Shown here piece after piece: positions 36,547 through 45,118 of a DNA stretch of 64,000 nt. The notes beneath the pieces are model-generated. The model was not told the origin of the DNA. It was given only the letters and a program-made list of their open reading frames with translations, and did not search any database. Position 1 is the first letter of the stretch, and each line of letters begins with the position of its first letter. Where the stretch lies: positions 1 to 64,000 of the forward strand of contig DASZME010000078.1 of assembly GCA_035551995.1 (NCBI GenBank), given 5' to 3'. Both the position numbers and the translations under genes were made by a program. The DNA is from RYN-428 sp035551995 (GTDB lineage Bacteria > Planctomycetota > Phycisphaerae > Tepidisphaerales > Tepidisphaeraceae).

Positions 36547-37282
36547 ATTCGCGCCACATTGAAGCTGGGCGAATGTAAGCGGTAGAAATAGCCCCGGTGA
36601 TGATGGCTGAGCCAATCGCCTCGGAAATCCGCGGGACGGTTCATTTGACGTTGGCCCTGGAGACGTCGCCGATTCCCGTTGGATTCGTTGGCGAAGCCCG
36701 CGCCGCCGCGTCCTGGATCTACAGTGACGATGCCGTCGCCATCGACCGGACTGGATGCCTCGTCGCCCGCCCGCCGCCACCATAGGCGCATGCTGGCGGC
36801 GGGATCGAACCTTTGTAAGCCATCGGTAGTGACGCCCACGCCGGAGGCTAACCCGACTGCGAACCAAGCCATCTTGTTCGTGAAAACATTCGTTCGGTGC
36901 GGAAAATTCATTAATCGCGACGCGTGATTACCTAATGCAATTGCCGATTGTTGCTCCAATCCGCATGGTGGACGGAGGCGCCGCCGCGCGTTATCGCGCG
37001 GGCGGATGCATCGGGAGGATCCTCCGGTCGATCCGGCGCCGATCGCCATAAATCACGTTTTTCCCGTTAAAAGCTGGCCTTTTTAGTCGCGTGTCATGCG
37101 TGGTCGCGGCGTTGATTCGGAGCGGCGTCACGCGGCGCTGCCGAAAATCCCGAGGATTTTGCATGTTTAGCAAAAAATTCCTGTCGCGAAACTCGCGCAG
37201 ACTTGCAAAATCCCCTTGTTTCATGCAAACTTGGAACTGTGTGAACGGAATTCCTAACCTTTTCGCTAAGGAGAGCAACGCA
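36547..37282. other. Long gap upstream of HU; no convincing gene
   Basis: The 736 bp between the hairpin and the HU gene contains one plausible small open frame (36600-36785, plus strand, 61 codons, MMAEPIASEIRG...), with GC-rich third positions but no ribosome-binding site or motif. The last 200 bp are AT-rich and likely carry the HU promoter. No tRNA or other RNA gene was recognised. Confidence 0.35.
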
Positions 37283-37600
37283 ATGGCTACGACCGCAAAA
37301 CCCGCGACCAAGAGTGAAATTCTGACCAAGATCGCCGAATCGACCGGCTTGGCGCGCAAGCAAGTCTCGTCGGTTTTTGATTCGCTTTCGGAACAGATCG
37401 CAGGCGCCGTCGGGAAGAAAGGCCCTGGCGTGTTCGCCGTTCCGGGACTTATGAAGATCATCGTTATTCAAAAGCCCGCCACCAAGGCTCATAAGGGCAT
37501 CAATCCCTTCACCAAGGAGGAAGTGATGTTCAAAGCCAAGCCGGCTCGCAAAGTCATCAAGGTGCGTGCGCTCAAGGCGCTGAAGGACATGGCCAAGTAG
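37283..37600 (+). CDS. HU/IHF-family DNA-binding protein
   Basis: Nucleoid-associated protein of 105 aa. It has the helical N-terminal dimerisation part (KSEILTKIAESTGLARKQVSSVFDSL) and the beta-arm region, with the family pattern GxGxFxVPGLMKI and a C-terminal lysine-rich helix (KPARKVIKVRALKALKDMAK). The arm tip differs from standard HU (INPFTKEEVMFKAKPARKV versus RNPQTGKEI...). The ATG at 37283 has AAGGAG 10 bp upstream. A strong terminator follows. Lysine-rich composition and an isolated transcription unit fit an abundant DNA-bending protein. Confidence 0.92.
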   Translation: MATTAKPATKSEILTKIAESTGLARKQVSSVFDSLSEQIAGAVGKKGPGVFAVPGLMKIIVIQKPATKAHKGINPFTKEEVMFKAKPARKVIKVRALKALKDMAK

Positions 37601-37639
37601 TCGCAGGCTGAATCTTGCGATCCAATTCGATTCGATAGC

Positions 37640-37668
37640 GCCCCCGGTTTTGGCCGGGGGCTTTTTTT
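37640..37668 (+). terminator. Intrinsic terminator of the HU gene
   Basis: GCCCCCGG and CCGGGGGC form a strong stem around a short loop (TTTTGG), followed by a run of seven T. It starts 39 bp after the HU stop codon. Confidence 0.93.
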
Positions 37669-38109
37669 GCGCGCCCAATGTAGAGTCACCGACTCGACAA
37701 AATCCAAAGCGCGCGGCCGATTCGACGGACTTCAGGATCGTTTTACGGCGCGGTGACGGTGATGCCTGAAGTATTTCTTCCGTGTCCCGATCTTATCGCG
37801 CGCCGTTTCCGCATAGATACTCTCCGACGTTCCACTAAAACAGTTTCGCCCTGGTCATAAGGGGATAGACATGCCCGGCGGCCGCCAGGAGAGAGGCTGT
37901 ACGCTCGGCTTGAGGAGACCAGCCATTTCTATGCGCATGTACATAATTCCAGGAAATTTTTTGCACGCGCGCAGGATAACCATGGTCTTTGCGTATCAAG
38001 CATGACGAGTGGTCCCGACCGCCGACCTGAAGGGGGGGCGGCGGTCGGGGCGACTGAGAGCCATCGTGTGTTGGGAAAAAGCTGGAATCGAATCGGTCAT
38101 ACTTTTGCG
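37669..38109. other. Gap between HU terminator and ribD with hairpin
   Basis: No gene is evident in this 440-bp convergent gap. Arms CCCGACCGCC (38014-38023) and GGCGGTCGGG (near 38040-38049) form a 10-bp stem 60 bp beyond the ribD stop on the opposite strand and may end the ribD transcript, though no T-run is present. Confidence 0.45.
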
Positions 38110-39258
38110 TTACGAGCGGATCATCGCGAGATCCGCCGACGCAAATGGACCGCCGTACGCCCCCAGGGGATTGAAATATTCGATGAGAGTATCATCGGCG
38201 ATATTCACCTCCGCGGCCAGCACGGCATTGGACGGAAGGGGCGCCGCCCCTGGCGCCGTCGGGTCCGAGATCATGATCGGCGAATGGAAAACCCATGCCC
38301 GGTCCCACAGTGCCGCCGTCAAAAAACTGGCCGCAAGGGTTGGGCCCGGCTCGATCAGCAGGTGAGTGATTCCTTGCAGGCCGAGTCGGTGAATCAATTC
38401 TTGCAGATTCAATCGGCCAGGCGAATCCGAGGAGATCGCATGAATTTCCACGCCGCATGAAGCAAGCACGGTTCGCGTTCCCGAGAATTTCGCCGCTTCC
38501 TTTGAACAGAACACCTCTACCCTTCCGCGATCCACGGTGCGAACGAGTTGGCTGTCCATGGAGAGACGCAAATCGCTGTCGAGCACGATCCGGGTCAGCG
38601 GCCGGGGCGAGTCGATTCCGCGAGTGGTCAGTAGCGGGTCGTCGGCGACCGCGGTGCCGATGCCGACGAGAATGGCGTCGCAGCGCCCGCGCAGTTCGTG
38701 GATGACGCGATGGGAACTCGAGTTGCTGATTCTGATTCGCGATCCGCCGGGGCCGGCGACTTTTCCGTCGGCTGTTTGTGCCCACTTCAGCGTGATGTAT
38801 GGACGGCCCAGCGTCGTGTTGGCGATGAACGGCGCCAGTAGTTGCCGGCATCGGGGATCATCGGCGACTTGAACATCCACGCCCGCCGCTCGCAACTCAC
38901 TCGCTCCGCCGCCGTTCACGTGGGGATTGGGATCGAGACATCCGATCACCACTCGGGTCACCCCCGCGGCAATCAGGGCCGGTATGCACGGCGGCGTTTT
39001 TTTGTTGAAGTGGCGACATGGCTCAAGCGTCACATAAGCCGTCGAACCCTCGGGCGATTCCTCGCATCCGGCCAGCGCGACCACCTCGGCGTGAGGGCCG
39101 CCATACAAGGCATGCCAGCCTCGCGAAATGACGCGATCGTTTTTTACGAGGATGCATCCGACCATCGGATTCGGCTCGACGCGACCGCGGCCGTTCATCG
39201 CAAGCTTGACGGCTCGATGGAGAAATTCACGGTCGGATTCGTCTAACGCGTCAGGCAT
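38110..39258 (-). CDS. ribD: Bifunctional riboflavin deaminase/reductase RibD
   Basis: Enzyme of 382 aa for steps two and three of riboflavin synthesis: deaminates the diaminopyrimidinone ring, then reduces the ribosyl side chain with NADPH. N-terminal deaminase (~1-150): zinc ligands H56 and E58 in GGPHAEVVAL, with C81 and C91 in EPCRHFNKKTPPC. C-terminal reductase (~160-382): RPYITLKWAQTADGKVA, SRIRISNSSSHRVIHELR, AILVGIGTAVADDP, and LIEPGPTLAASFL. The ATG at 39258 (MPDALDESD) is chosen over a TTG ten codons upstream. It lies downstream of lspA on the same strand, 160 bp away. Confidence 0.95.
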   Translation of the reverse strand: MPDALDESDREFLHRAVKLAMNGRGRVEPNPMVGCILVKNDRVISRGWHALYGGPHAEVVALAGCEESPEGSTAYVTLEPCRHFNKKTPPCIPALIAAGVTRVVIGCLDPNPHVNGGGASELRAAGVDVQVADDPRCRQLLAPFIANTTLGRPYITLKWAQTADGKVAGPGGSRIRISNSSSHRVIHELRGRCDAILVGIGTAVADDPLLTTRGIDSPRPLTRIVLDSDLRLSMDSQLVRTVDRGRVEVFCSKEAAKFSGTRTVLASCGVEIHAISSDSPGRLNLQELIHRLGLQGITHLLIEPGPTLAASFLTAALWDRAWVFHSPIMISDPTAPGAAPLPSNAVLAAEVNIADDTLIEYFNPLGAYGGPFASADLAMIRS

Positions 39259-39349
39259 TGTTAGCACAAAGACCGGCTCACCGTTCAAGGGAATGGGATC
39301 GTTTCGAATAACCCGTTAGCATCGCGTCCGGCGAGGGGTGGTCGCCGAA

Positions 39350-39379
39350 CATGCCCCGCCGCAAGCGGGGACGCTAAAG
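39350..39379 (-). repeat. Single copy of the palindromic GCGGCCCCGC repeat
   Basis: Reads CGTCCCCGCTTGCGG followed by CGGGG on the minus strand, a diverged single copy of the element found paired at 1293-1506 and 48662-48750. It lies in the lspA-ribD gap. Confidence 0.55.
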
Positions 39380-39420
39380 TTCCGCGGAACCTGAGATAGA
39401 CGCTGTGAGGGTGCAGTCGG

Positions 39421-39996
39421 CTACCGCCGGCGCCCAGCGGAGCGCGAGCGAGAATCGGAACCCTGTCCGGACGACTGAAAAAAACTATGCACGATCATGA
39501 GCGTCACCCCGACGCAGAGCAGCGAATCGGCGACGTTAAAAATATAGGGAAATACATTCCACTTCGGCAACGCGTGAATCATATCGCGGACGAAGCCGAA
39601 TTTTGCCCGATCATAGAGGTTGCCGAGCACGCCGGCCATCAGCATGCCCAAGACGATCTGATAGATCCGCTGGCGGCCGCTCACGGTGAACAGGTAAAAA
39701 ATGAAAAGAATGGCGCCGGCGGAAACGGTAAGAAACAAAACTCTTTTCCCCTGCCCGACTCCGAAGACGGCGCCATAATTGGGGATTACCTCAAACTGCA
39801 ACCAGCCGGGGATGAACGCATACGTTCGCGTCGGGAAATGGATGAGATTGTGCGAATCATACCACGGCGGTCCTGCCAGCCGGGCGAATGCGCAGACCTT
39901 GGACCACTGATCCAGCGTTACGCCGATCGCTACGGTCAGCGCGAAACACAGCCATGACAGTGGGGAGGTCACAGCGCTGGAACGACGAGAAGGCAT
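39421..39996 (-). CDS. lspA: Lipoprotein signal peptidase LspA
   Basis: Signal peptidase II of 191 aa; cleaves prolipoprotein signal peptides in the inner membrane after diacylglyceryl transfer. Four TM helices, with the two catalytic aspartates in the expected contexts: D129 in GNLYDRAKFGFVRD and D157 in FNVADSLLC. IPNYGAVFGVG is the conserved segment before helix 2. The extra-long C-terminus (HSFFQSSGQGSDSRSRSAGRRR) is basic. It starts 17 bp after the DksA-like gene on the same strand. Confidence 0.95.
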   Translation of the reverse strand: MPSRRSSAVTSPLSWLCFALTVAIGVTLDQWSKVCAFARLAGPPWYDSHNLIHFPTRTYAFIPGWLQFEVIPNYGAVFGVGQGKRVLFLTVSAGAILFIFYLFTVSGRQRIYQIVLGMLMAGVLGNLYDRAKFGFVRDMIHALPKWNVFPYIFNVADSLLCVGVTLMIVHSFFQSSGQGSDSRSRSAGRRR

Positions 39997-40013
39997 CGTG
40001 ATCGGCGGATTGT

Positions 40014-40781
40014 TTACCGGCCGTGCCTTTCCATCTTCCGCTGATATTCAACCGAATATCGTGCCCATGGCTGATATTCGAGCCGCTCCTTGATGATCGG
40101 CTGGCCGGTGCCTTCGCACAGGCCGTAGGTGCCGTTCTTGATCTTCGCCAAGGCGGAGTTGATCTCTTTCAGCAGATCGCGCTCTTTTTGGACGAGGCCG
40201 AGGGTGAATTCCTGCTCGTAATTGTCGGTGCCCATGTCAGCCATGTGAATGGGGAGGTTGGAGAGATTGGAACCGCCGCCGCTGCGGAGGGCCTCGCTCT
40301 CCATGGAACTCATGTCGCCAATCAGTTCCCGGCGTTTTGCCAGAAGCAGGTCTCGAAGGGAGTCGAGCTCGCGGGTGGAAAAGCCGGCGGGGTTCTTACC
40401 CGGCTTGCCATTCGCCGGCGGCGCCGCGGCAACCATCGGCGCCGGCGATCGTTTTTCGGCGACCGGCGGCGCACTTGGCCGGGAAACGACTATTGGCGCC
40501 TTGCGAGCGACCGAAGCAGGCTCAACCTTGATTTCGCCTTTCAACTTCGTCTTGAGGAGAGACTGGCCGCTTGTCCGGCTGGCGAGAGGGGATTTGACGG
40601 TGGACTTGCTCGATGGCCGAACGGCGTTTTTCGCCATCGGTTTTTTTGCGGTCAGGACGGCTCGCTTCGGGCCTCCCTTGGGGGCAATGTGCGACTTCAG
40701 CTTCGACTTGCCCTTCGAAGGCGCCGCGCCACGACCGGACTTGCCGCTCACAGGGGGTGTTTTTCCAGTTGTCTTCGCCAC
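40014..40781 (-). CDS. DksA/TraR-like protein with degenerate zinc finger
   Basis: Protein of 255 aa. The first ~135 residues are Lys/Ala/Pro-rich and disordered. Residues ~140-215 are the coiled-coil of DksA-type regulators (DSLRDLLLAKRRELIGDMSSME ... KERDLLKEINSALAKIKNGTY, shown with a break). The C-terminal finger reads GLCEGTGQPIIKERLEYQPW; of the usual four zinc cysteines only one remains. It probably binds the RNA polymerase secondary channel but cannot hold zinc in the standard way. Upstream of lspA with a 17-bp gap; operon likely. Confidence 0.82.
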   Translation of the reverse strand: MAKTTGKTPPVSGKSGRGAAPSKGKSKLKSHIAPKGGPKRAVLTAKKPMAKNAVRPSSKSTVKSPLASRTSGQSLLKTKLKGEIKVEPASVARKAPIVVSRPSAPPVAEKRSPAPMVAAAPPANGKPGKNPAGFSTRELDSLRDLLLAKRRELIGDMSSMESEALRSGGGSNLSNLPIHMADMGTDNYEQEFTLGLVQKERDLLKEINSALAKIKNGTYGLCEGTGQPIIKERLEYQPWARYSVEYQRKMERHGR

Positions 40782-41011
40782 GATGAACCCTCATTCCTTC
40801 CGAGAATAGGTTACCGGACCCGCCACAATACCGAACAATCACCTTCCACTAGGAAAAGATCACCTAATATACCCGCAAAATGGCGCCAACGTCAACTTTG
40901 CCTTCCCTTGACGGGCCGCGCCTCCGGGATACATTGCGTGCCTGATCCGCGCGAGGGTTGCAACTCATGTACCCGCCGACGGTTCATTCGTGGCCTTCCG
41001 CAAGAGAAATC

Positions 41012-43024
41012 ATGAAAATTAGCCTCAATTGGCTTCAGGAATATCTCCCGGGCCCGCTCGATCATCATACCGCCGCCGAGGCCCTTACCCATGGCGGGCT
41101 GCCCGTCGAGAACTTCGAGCAACAGGGCGATGATACGGTCATCGACGTCGAAGTGACCAGTAACCGCAGCGACTGTTTATCTCATGTGGGCGTCGCGCGC
41201 GAGTTATCCGCGCTATTGAATCGTGATTTTCGCGACGTCCCGGCGGGTTTCAACGAATCACCTTCTCCCCAACCGGCGGTTTCGGTCACGATCGAGGCGG
41301 CGGATCTTTGTCCCCATTACACCGCCCGCGTCCTCCAAAACGTCAAAATCGCGCCCAGTCCGCCCTGGCTGGCGCGCCGGCTTGAAGCGGTTGGCGTTCG
41401 TCCGATCAATAATGTGGTGGACGTAACCAATTACGTTCTTTTCGAGATGGGCCAGCCGCTTCACGCATTTGATTTTGACCGGATGGAGGGGGGACGGGTG
41501 ATCGTCCGCCGGGCGAAACAGGGAGAAAAGCTGGTGACGATCGACGGCCGGGAACGCGAATTGAATCCAGAGATGCTGGCGATCGCCGATGCCGTTCGCC
41601 CCGCGGCGCTGGCCGGTGTCATGGGCGGCCACGACAGCGAAGTGCGCGAACGAACGGTCAACATCCTCCTGGAATCAGCCCGCTTTGATCCATTGTCGAT
41701 CCGAAAAACCGCGCGCGGGCTGGCGATGGGAAGCGACAGCTCGTACCGGTTTGAACGCGGCATCGATCCGGAGCTTCCGAGAAAAGCCAGCGGGCGCGCG
41801 GCCGCACTGATCCTTCAAATCGCAGGCGGCCGGGCGCTCGGCGGAGTAGCCGAAGCGGGCGCCAGCGGCTGGGCGCCCAAGAAATTGTCGCTTCGCCTGG
41901 CAAGACTGAAGCAAGTGCTCGGGATTGATCTGCCGACGTCGGAGGTCGTGGACGCTCTTCGCCGAGATCATCTGAACCCTGTTTTGCGCAACGACCATGT
42001 CGAGTGCAGCATCCCCAGCTATCGGCTCGATCTGAACATCGAAGTGGACCTGATCGAGGAAGTGGCGCGGATCGCCGGCTACGACAAAGTTCCGGTTCGC
42101 GACGAGATCGCCATCCGCCTGACCCAAGCCGATCCCGGCGCCGCCGCGGTCGAAGCGATTCGTTCGACGCTGGTGGCCGGCGGATATTTCGAGTCGGTCA
42201 CGTTCAGCTTCGTCAGCGACGCGCTCGCGCATGAATTCATCCCCGCCGAGGCAAGCAAGACAAAACCGCTGATGCGCGCCGAGCATAGCGTCCGCAAAGC
42301 CGACGCCCATCTTCGCCCCAGTATTCTTCCCGGCCTGCTTGAATCGGTCCGGCATAACGAGTCGGCGGGAGTCGCCGAGCCGCGGCTTTTCGAGATCGGC
42401 TCGACATTCTGGAACGACTCGGCCGCGAAACCGGTGGAACGGCGTTGCGTCGCCCTCGTCGGCGCCGGGGAACTCTCGGGCGTACGCGGCGTGATCGAGA
42501 CGACGCTGAGCCGTCTCAATTCGACCAAATCCGTCAAAGTAATCCCCGATATCCGCGCCGGCTTTTCCCGCGGCGCCTGCGGCCGGATCGAATGGGGCGG
42601 CCAGGCGATCGGTTTTTTGGGAAAAGTAGACCGGGCGGTGGCCGAAAAAATATCCCTTCGCGAAACTCCGTCCGCCGCCGAACTGGAGCTCGAGCCGTTG
42701 CTCGCGGGAATGCTGGCGACGCCACAGCTTGCCCCCCTGCCAAAATTCCCGGCCATCCGCCGTGATCTGTCGCTGGTCGTTCCCGAACCGACGCGCTTTG
42801 AGAAAATCGAGTCTCTCATCCACGGCCAAAATCCGCCGAACATGCAGGAATTGCAGTATGTGACGACTTATCGCGGAAAACCGCTGGAGAAGGGGCAAAA
42901 GAGCGTGACGGTCACCCTGGTGTTTCGCTCCCCGATTCAAACGCTGACCAGCGACGTCGTAGACGCCGCGGTGCAGCGTGTGGTGGACGCGGCGAAAAAG
43001 CAAGGCTGGATTCAAAGAGTCTGA
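41012..43024 (+). CDS. pheT: Phenylalanyl-tRNA synthetase beta chain lacking the OB domain
   Basis: Beta subunit (670 aa) that with PheS charges tRNA-Phe. Typical opening MKISLNWLQEYL and B1 core (EVTSNRSDCLSHVGVAREL), then B3/4 editing domain (RPINNVVDVTNYVLFEMGQPLHAF), B5 (SYRFERGIDPELPRKA), catalytic-like core (IAGYDKVPV; VTFSFVSDALAHEF) and C-terminal FDX-ACB anticodon-binding domain (FPAIRRDLSLVVPEPTRFEK). The EMAP/OB tRNA-binding insert of ~110 residues present near residues 40-150 of E. coli PheT is absent: GLPVENFEQQ runs straight into DVEVTSNRSDC. pheS is not in the window. The ATG at 41012 is supported by AAGAG upstream. Confidence 0.95.
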   Translation: MKISLNWLQEYLPGPLDHHTAAEALTHGGLPVENFEQQGDDTVIDVEVTSNRSDCLSHVGVARELSALLNRDFRDVPAGFNESPSPQPAVSVTIEAADLCPHYTARVLQNVKIAPSPPWLARRLEAVGVRPINNVVDVTNYVLFEMGQPLHAFDFDRMEGGRVIVRRAKQGEKLVTIDGRERELNPEMLAIADAVRPAALAGVMGGHDSEVRERTVNILLESARFDPLSIRKTARGLAMGSDSSYRFERGIDPELPRKASGRAAALILQIAGGRALGGVAEAGASGWAPKKLSLRLARLKQVLGIDLPTSEVVDALRRDHLNPVLRNDHVECSIPSYRLDLNIEVDLIEEVARIAGYDKVPVRDEIAIRLTQADPGAAAVEAIRSTLVAGGYFESVTFSFVSDALAHEFIPAEASKTKPLMRAEHSVRKADAHLRPSILPGLLESVRHNESAGVAEPRLFEIGSTFWNDSAAKPVERRCVALVGAGELSGVRGVIETTLSRLNSTKSVKVIPDIRAGFSRGACGRIEWGGQAIGFLGKVDRAVAEKISLRETPSAAELELEPLLAGMLATPQLAPLPKFPAIRRDLSLVVPEPTRFEKIESLIHGQNPPNMQELQYVTTYRGKPLEKGQKSVTVTLVFRSPIQTLTSDVVDAAVQRVVDAAKKQGWIQRV

Positions 43025-43171
43025 TCCCGCGGAGATTCTACATTCGGATCGCGGTTCGGATCGCGTCCATTAAATTGGTCGTTTGGCGGACCGTCGCCCC
43101 GATGGCGGCGAGAATGGAAGTAAAGGTTTTAATTGCATATTTCCTCGTCCACCAACGCCCCTCCTTCTACG

Positions 43172-44968
43172 ATGTCCGCGCTCAGCGCCTACGTCCGTGC
43201 CGCTCGCTACTTTCGGAGGGACCTGGGTAAGATTATTTTCTCCACCCTGCTCGTCGGGCTCACCACGATAGCCGGCCTCGCCCAACCTTTTCCTCTGGCG
43301 ATCCTGATCGATTCGGTCCTGATGCACAAGAAGAATGTGCCATGGCCCCACCGGCTTTTTCTGCACATCGCGCCCGGGAGCGTCGTCGGCCAAATCATCC
43401 TGCTTTCGGCTTTCACCCTGATCCTGCGCCTCGTGCAGGAGTTGATCGGCCTCTGGCAAGGCTACTACAAAATCGTCATCGGCTACAACGGCCTGCTCCG
43501 CGTCCGTTGCGATCTGTACCGCAAACTACAAGCGCTTAGTCTCGCCTACCATCGCGCCCGGCCCCAGGGCGACGCTATCTATCGTCTTAGCTATGACAGC
43601 GTCGGCATCCTGAACGCCTTCAACGTCATGCAGGCTACCTTCGTCAACTCGATCATCCTCGTCTGCATGTCGGCGATCATGCTCGCGATGAATTGGAAAC
43701 TCGGCCTGATCGCGATGGCGGTCATGCCCGTTCTCTATGGAACGATCAAGTATTACGGCCGCATCCTGACAGCCGCGGCCAGACGCGCCGCCGAAGTCGA
43801 TTCACAACTCACCTCGATCGTTCAGCGTTCGGTCACCTCCATCAGCCTCGTGCAATCCTTCGGCCGCGAGGAACACGAATTCGACCGCTTCCACGACTCA
43901 GTTAAAAACTTCACCGGCGCCTCGATCCGAATGCACATGCATTCGATGCTCTACTGGCTGGTCATCGGAACCGCTTTCGGCTTTGGTCTTGCCGTCATCT
44001 TCGGCGTCGGCGGTTACATGGCCTATTCCGATCCGCAGAAATTTACCATCGGCGAACTCTGGATCTTTCTGCAATACACGCTGGTCAATCTGTATGATCC
44101 TCTCTTTAAACTCAGCGGCAGCGGCGCCGACCTCCGCAAGAACATGGCCAACATGCTCCGTTGCTATGAAGTCCTCGATACCCCGACGGACATCAAGGAC
44201 TCCCCCAACGCCATCGCGCTGAAAGTCGAATCCCGCATCGTCGCATTCGACCGCGTGAGCTTCGCCTACGGCAACGGCCCCCCCGTCCTGCGCGACCTGA
44301 GCGTGACGATCAATCCGGGGGAAATGATCGCCTTCGTCGGCCCCAGCGGCGTCGGGAAATCGAGCCTTCTCAGCCTGCTTCCCCGCTTCTATGACCCAAC
44401 CACCGGCGCCATCCGCCTCGACGATCACGACATTCGCGGAATCAAACTCCGCGACCTCCGCAAACACATCGCGTTGGTCCTTCAGGATGCGCTCATCCTC
44501 CCGACCAGCGTGTCGGAAAACATCGCCTACGGAAAGCCCGACGCCACCCCCGCCCAAATCCGCCGCGCGGCGGACCTTTCCGGCGCCGGCGCCTTTATCG
44601 AATCGCTCCCGCAGGGATACGACACCATTCTCAACGAAGGCGGCAACAACCTTTCCGGCGGCCAGCGCCAACGCCTGAGCATCGCGCGCGCCCTGGCCAC
44701 CGAGGCGCCGATCCTCGTCCTCGACGAGCCGACCAGCGCGCTCGATCCGCTCAACGAGCAAATGATTACCGAAACCCTTCGCGACCTAAAACGCGTGCGG
44801 ACCATGATCCTGGTGAGTCATCGCCTCAGCACCGTCAGTGATTGCGATCGAATCTATGTGATGGACGACGGGCGGATCATCGAGCACGGGAGCCATGATG
44901 AATTGCTCGCCTTGAGAGGCGCATACTATCAAATGGCAAGACACCAGATGAAACTGGAAGAAGCGTAG
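43172..44968 (+). CDS. ABC transporter, fused permease-ATPase (exporter type)
   Basis: Half-transporter of 598 aa that should act as a dimer. Six TM helices occupy residues ~1-320 (starting KIIFSTLLVGLTTIAGLAQPF), followed by the nucleotide-binding domain: Walker A FVGPSGVGKSSLL, Q-loop LVLQDALILPTS, signature NLSGGQRQRLSIARAL, Walker B ILVLDEPTSALD and the H-loop VSHRLST. Similar to MsbA/lipid or multidrug exporters; substrate unknown. ATG at 43172 chosen; a TTG at 43133 with AAAGG upstream would add 13 residues and is possible. Confidence 0.93.
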   Translation: MSALSAYVRAARYFRRDLGKIIFSTLLVGLTTIAGLAQPFPLAILIDSVLMHKKNVPWPHRLFLHIAPGSVVGQIILLSAFTLILRLVQELIGLWQGYYKIVIGYNGLLRVRCDLYRKLQALSLAYHRARPQGDAIYRLSYDSVGILNAFNVMQATFVNSIILVCMSAIMLAMNWKLGLIAMAVMPVLYGTIKYYGRILTAAARRAAEVDSQLTSIVQRSVTSISLVQSFGREEHEFDRFHDSVKNFTGASIRMHMHSMLYWLVIGTAFGFGLAVIFGVGGYMAYSDPQKFTIGELWIFLQYTLVNLYDPLFKLSGSGADLRKNMANMLRCYEVLDTPTDIKDSPNAIALKVESRIVAFDRVSFAYGNGPPVLRDLSVTINPGEMIAFVGPSGVGKSSLLSLLPRFYDPTTGAIRLDDHDIRGIKLRDLRKHIALVLQDALILPTSVSENIAYGKPDATPAQIRRAADLSGAGAFIESLPQGYDTILNEGGNNLSGGQRQRLSIARALATEAPILVLDEPTSALDPLNEQMITETLRDLKRVRTMILVSHRLSTVSDCDRIYVMDDGRIIEHGSHDELLALRGAYYQMARHQMKLEEA

Positions 44969-45118
44969 ATCCGCCATCCTTGCGGGCGGTATAATCCGAT
45001 CAACCCGCGCCTGCGCCGTCGCCGACCGATAAAAAACCGCCAGGCTCACCTGCCTCAGCTCAAAACTGTTGCATTCTCCCCGCCATCTATTCGATGGTTT
45101 CCGTGGAGGACTGCACGA

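Noticed and set aside
36800..36820. GGTTCGATCCC (minus strand) resembling a tRNA T-loop
   Set aside because: The bases on either side cannot pair to form a T-stem, and no acceptor or anticodon stem could be found.
36441..37049. 202-codon minus-strand frame in the gap before HU
   Set aside because: No ribosome-binding site, Arg-rich translation, and it runs through the strong hairpin at 36506-36546.
44990..44995. TATAAT upstream of the FN3/calpain gene as a promoter
   Set aside because: No TTGACA-like element at the right distance; one hexamer alone is weak evidence.
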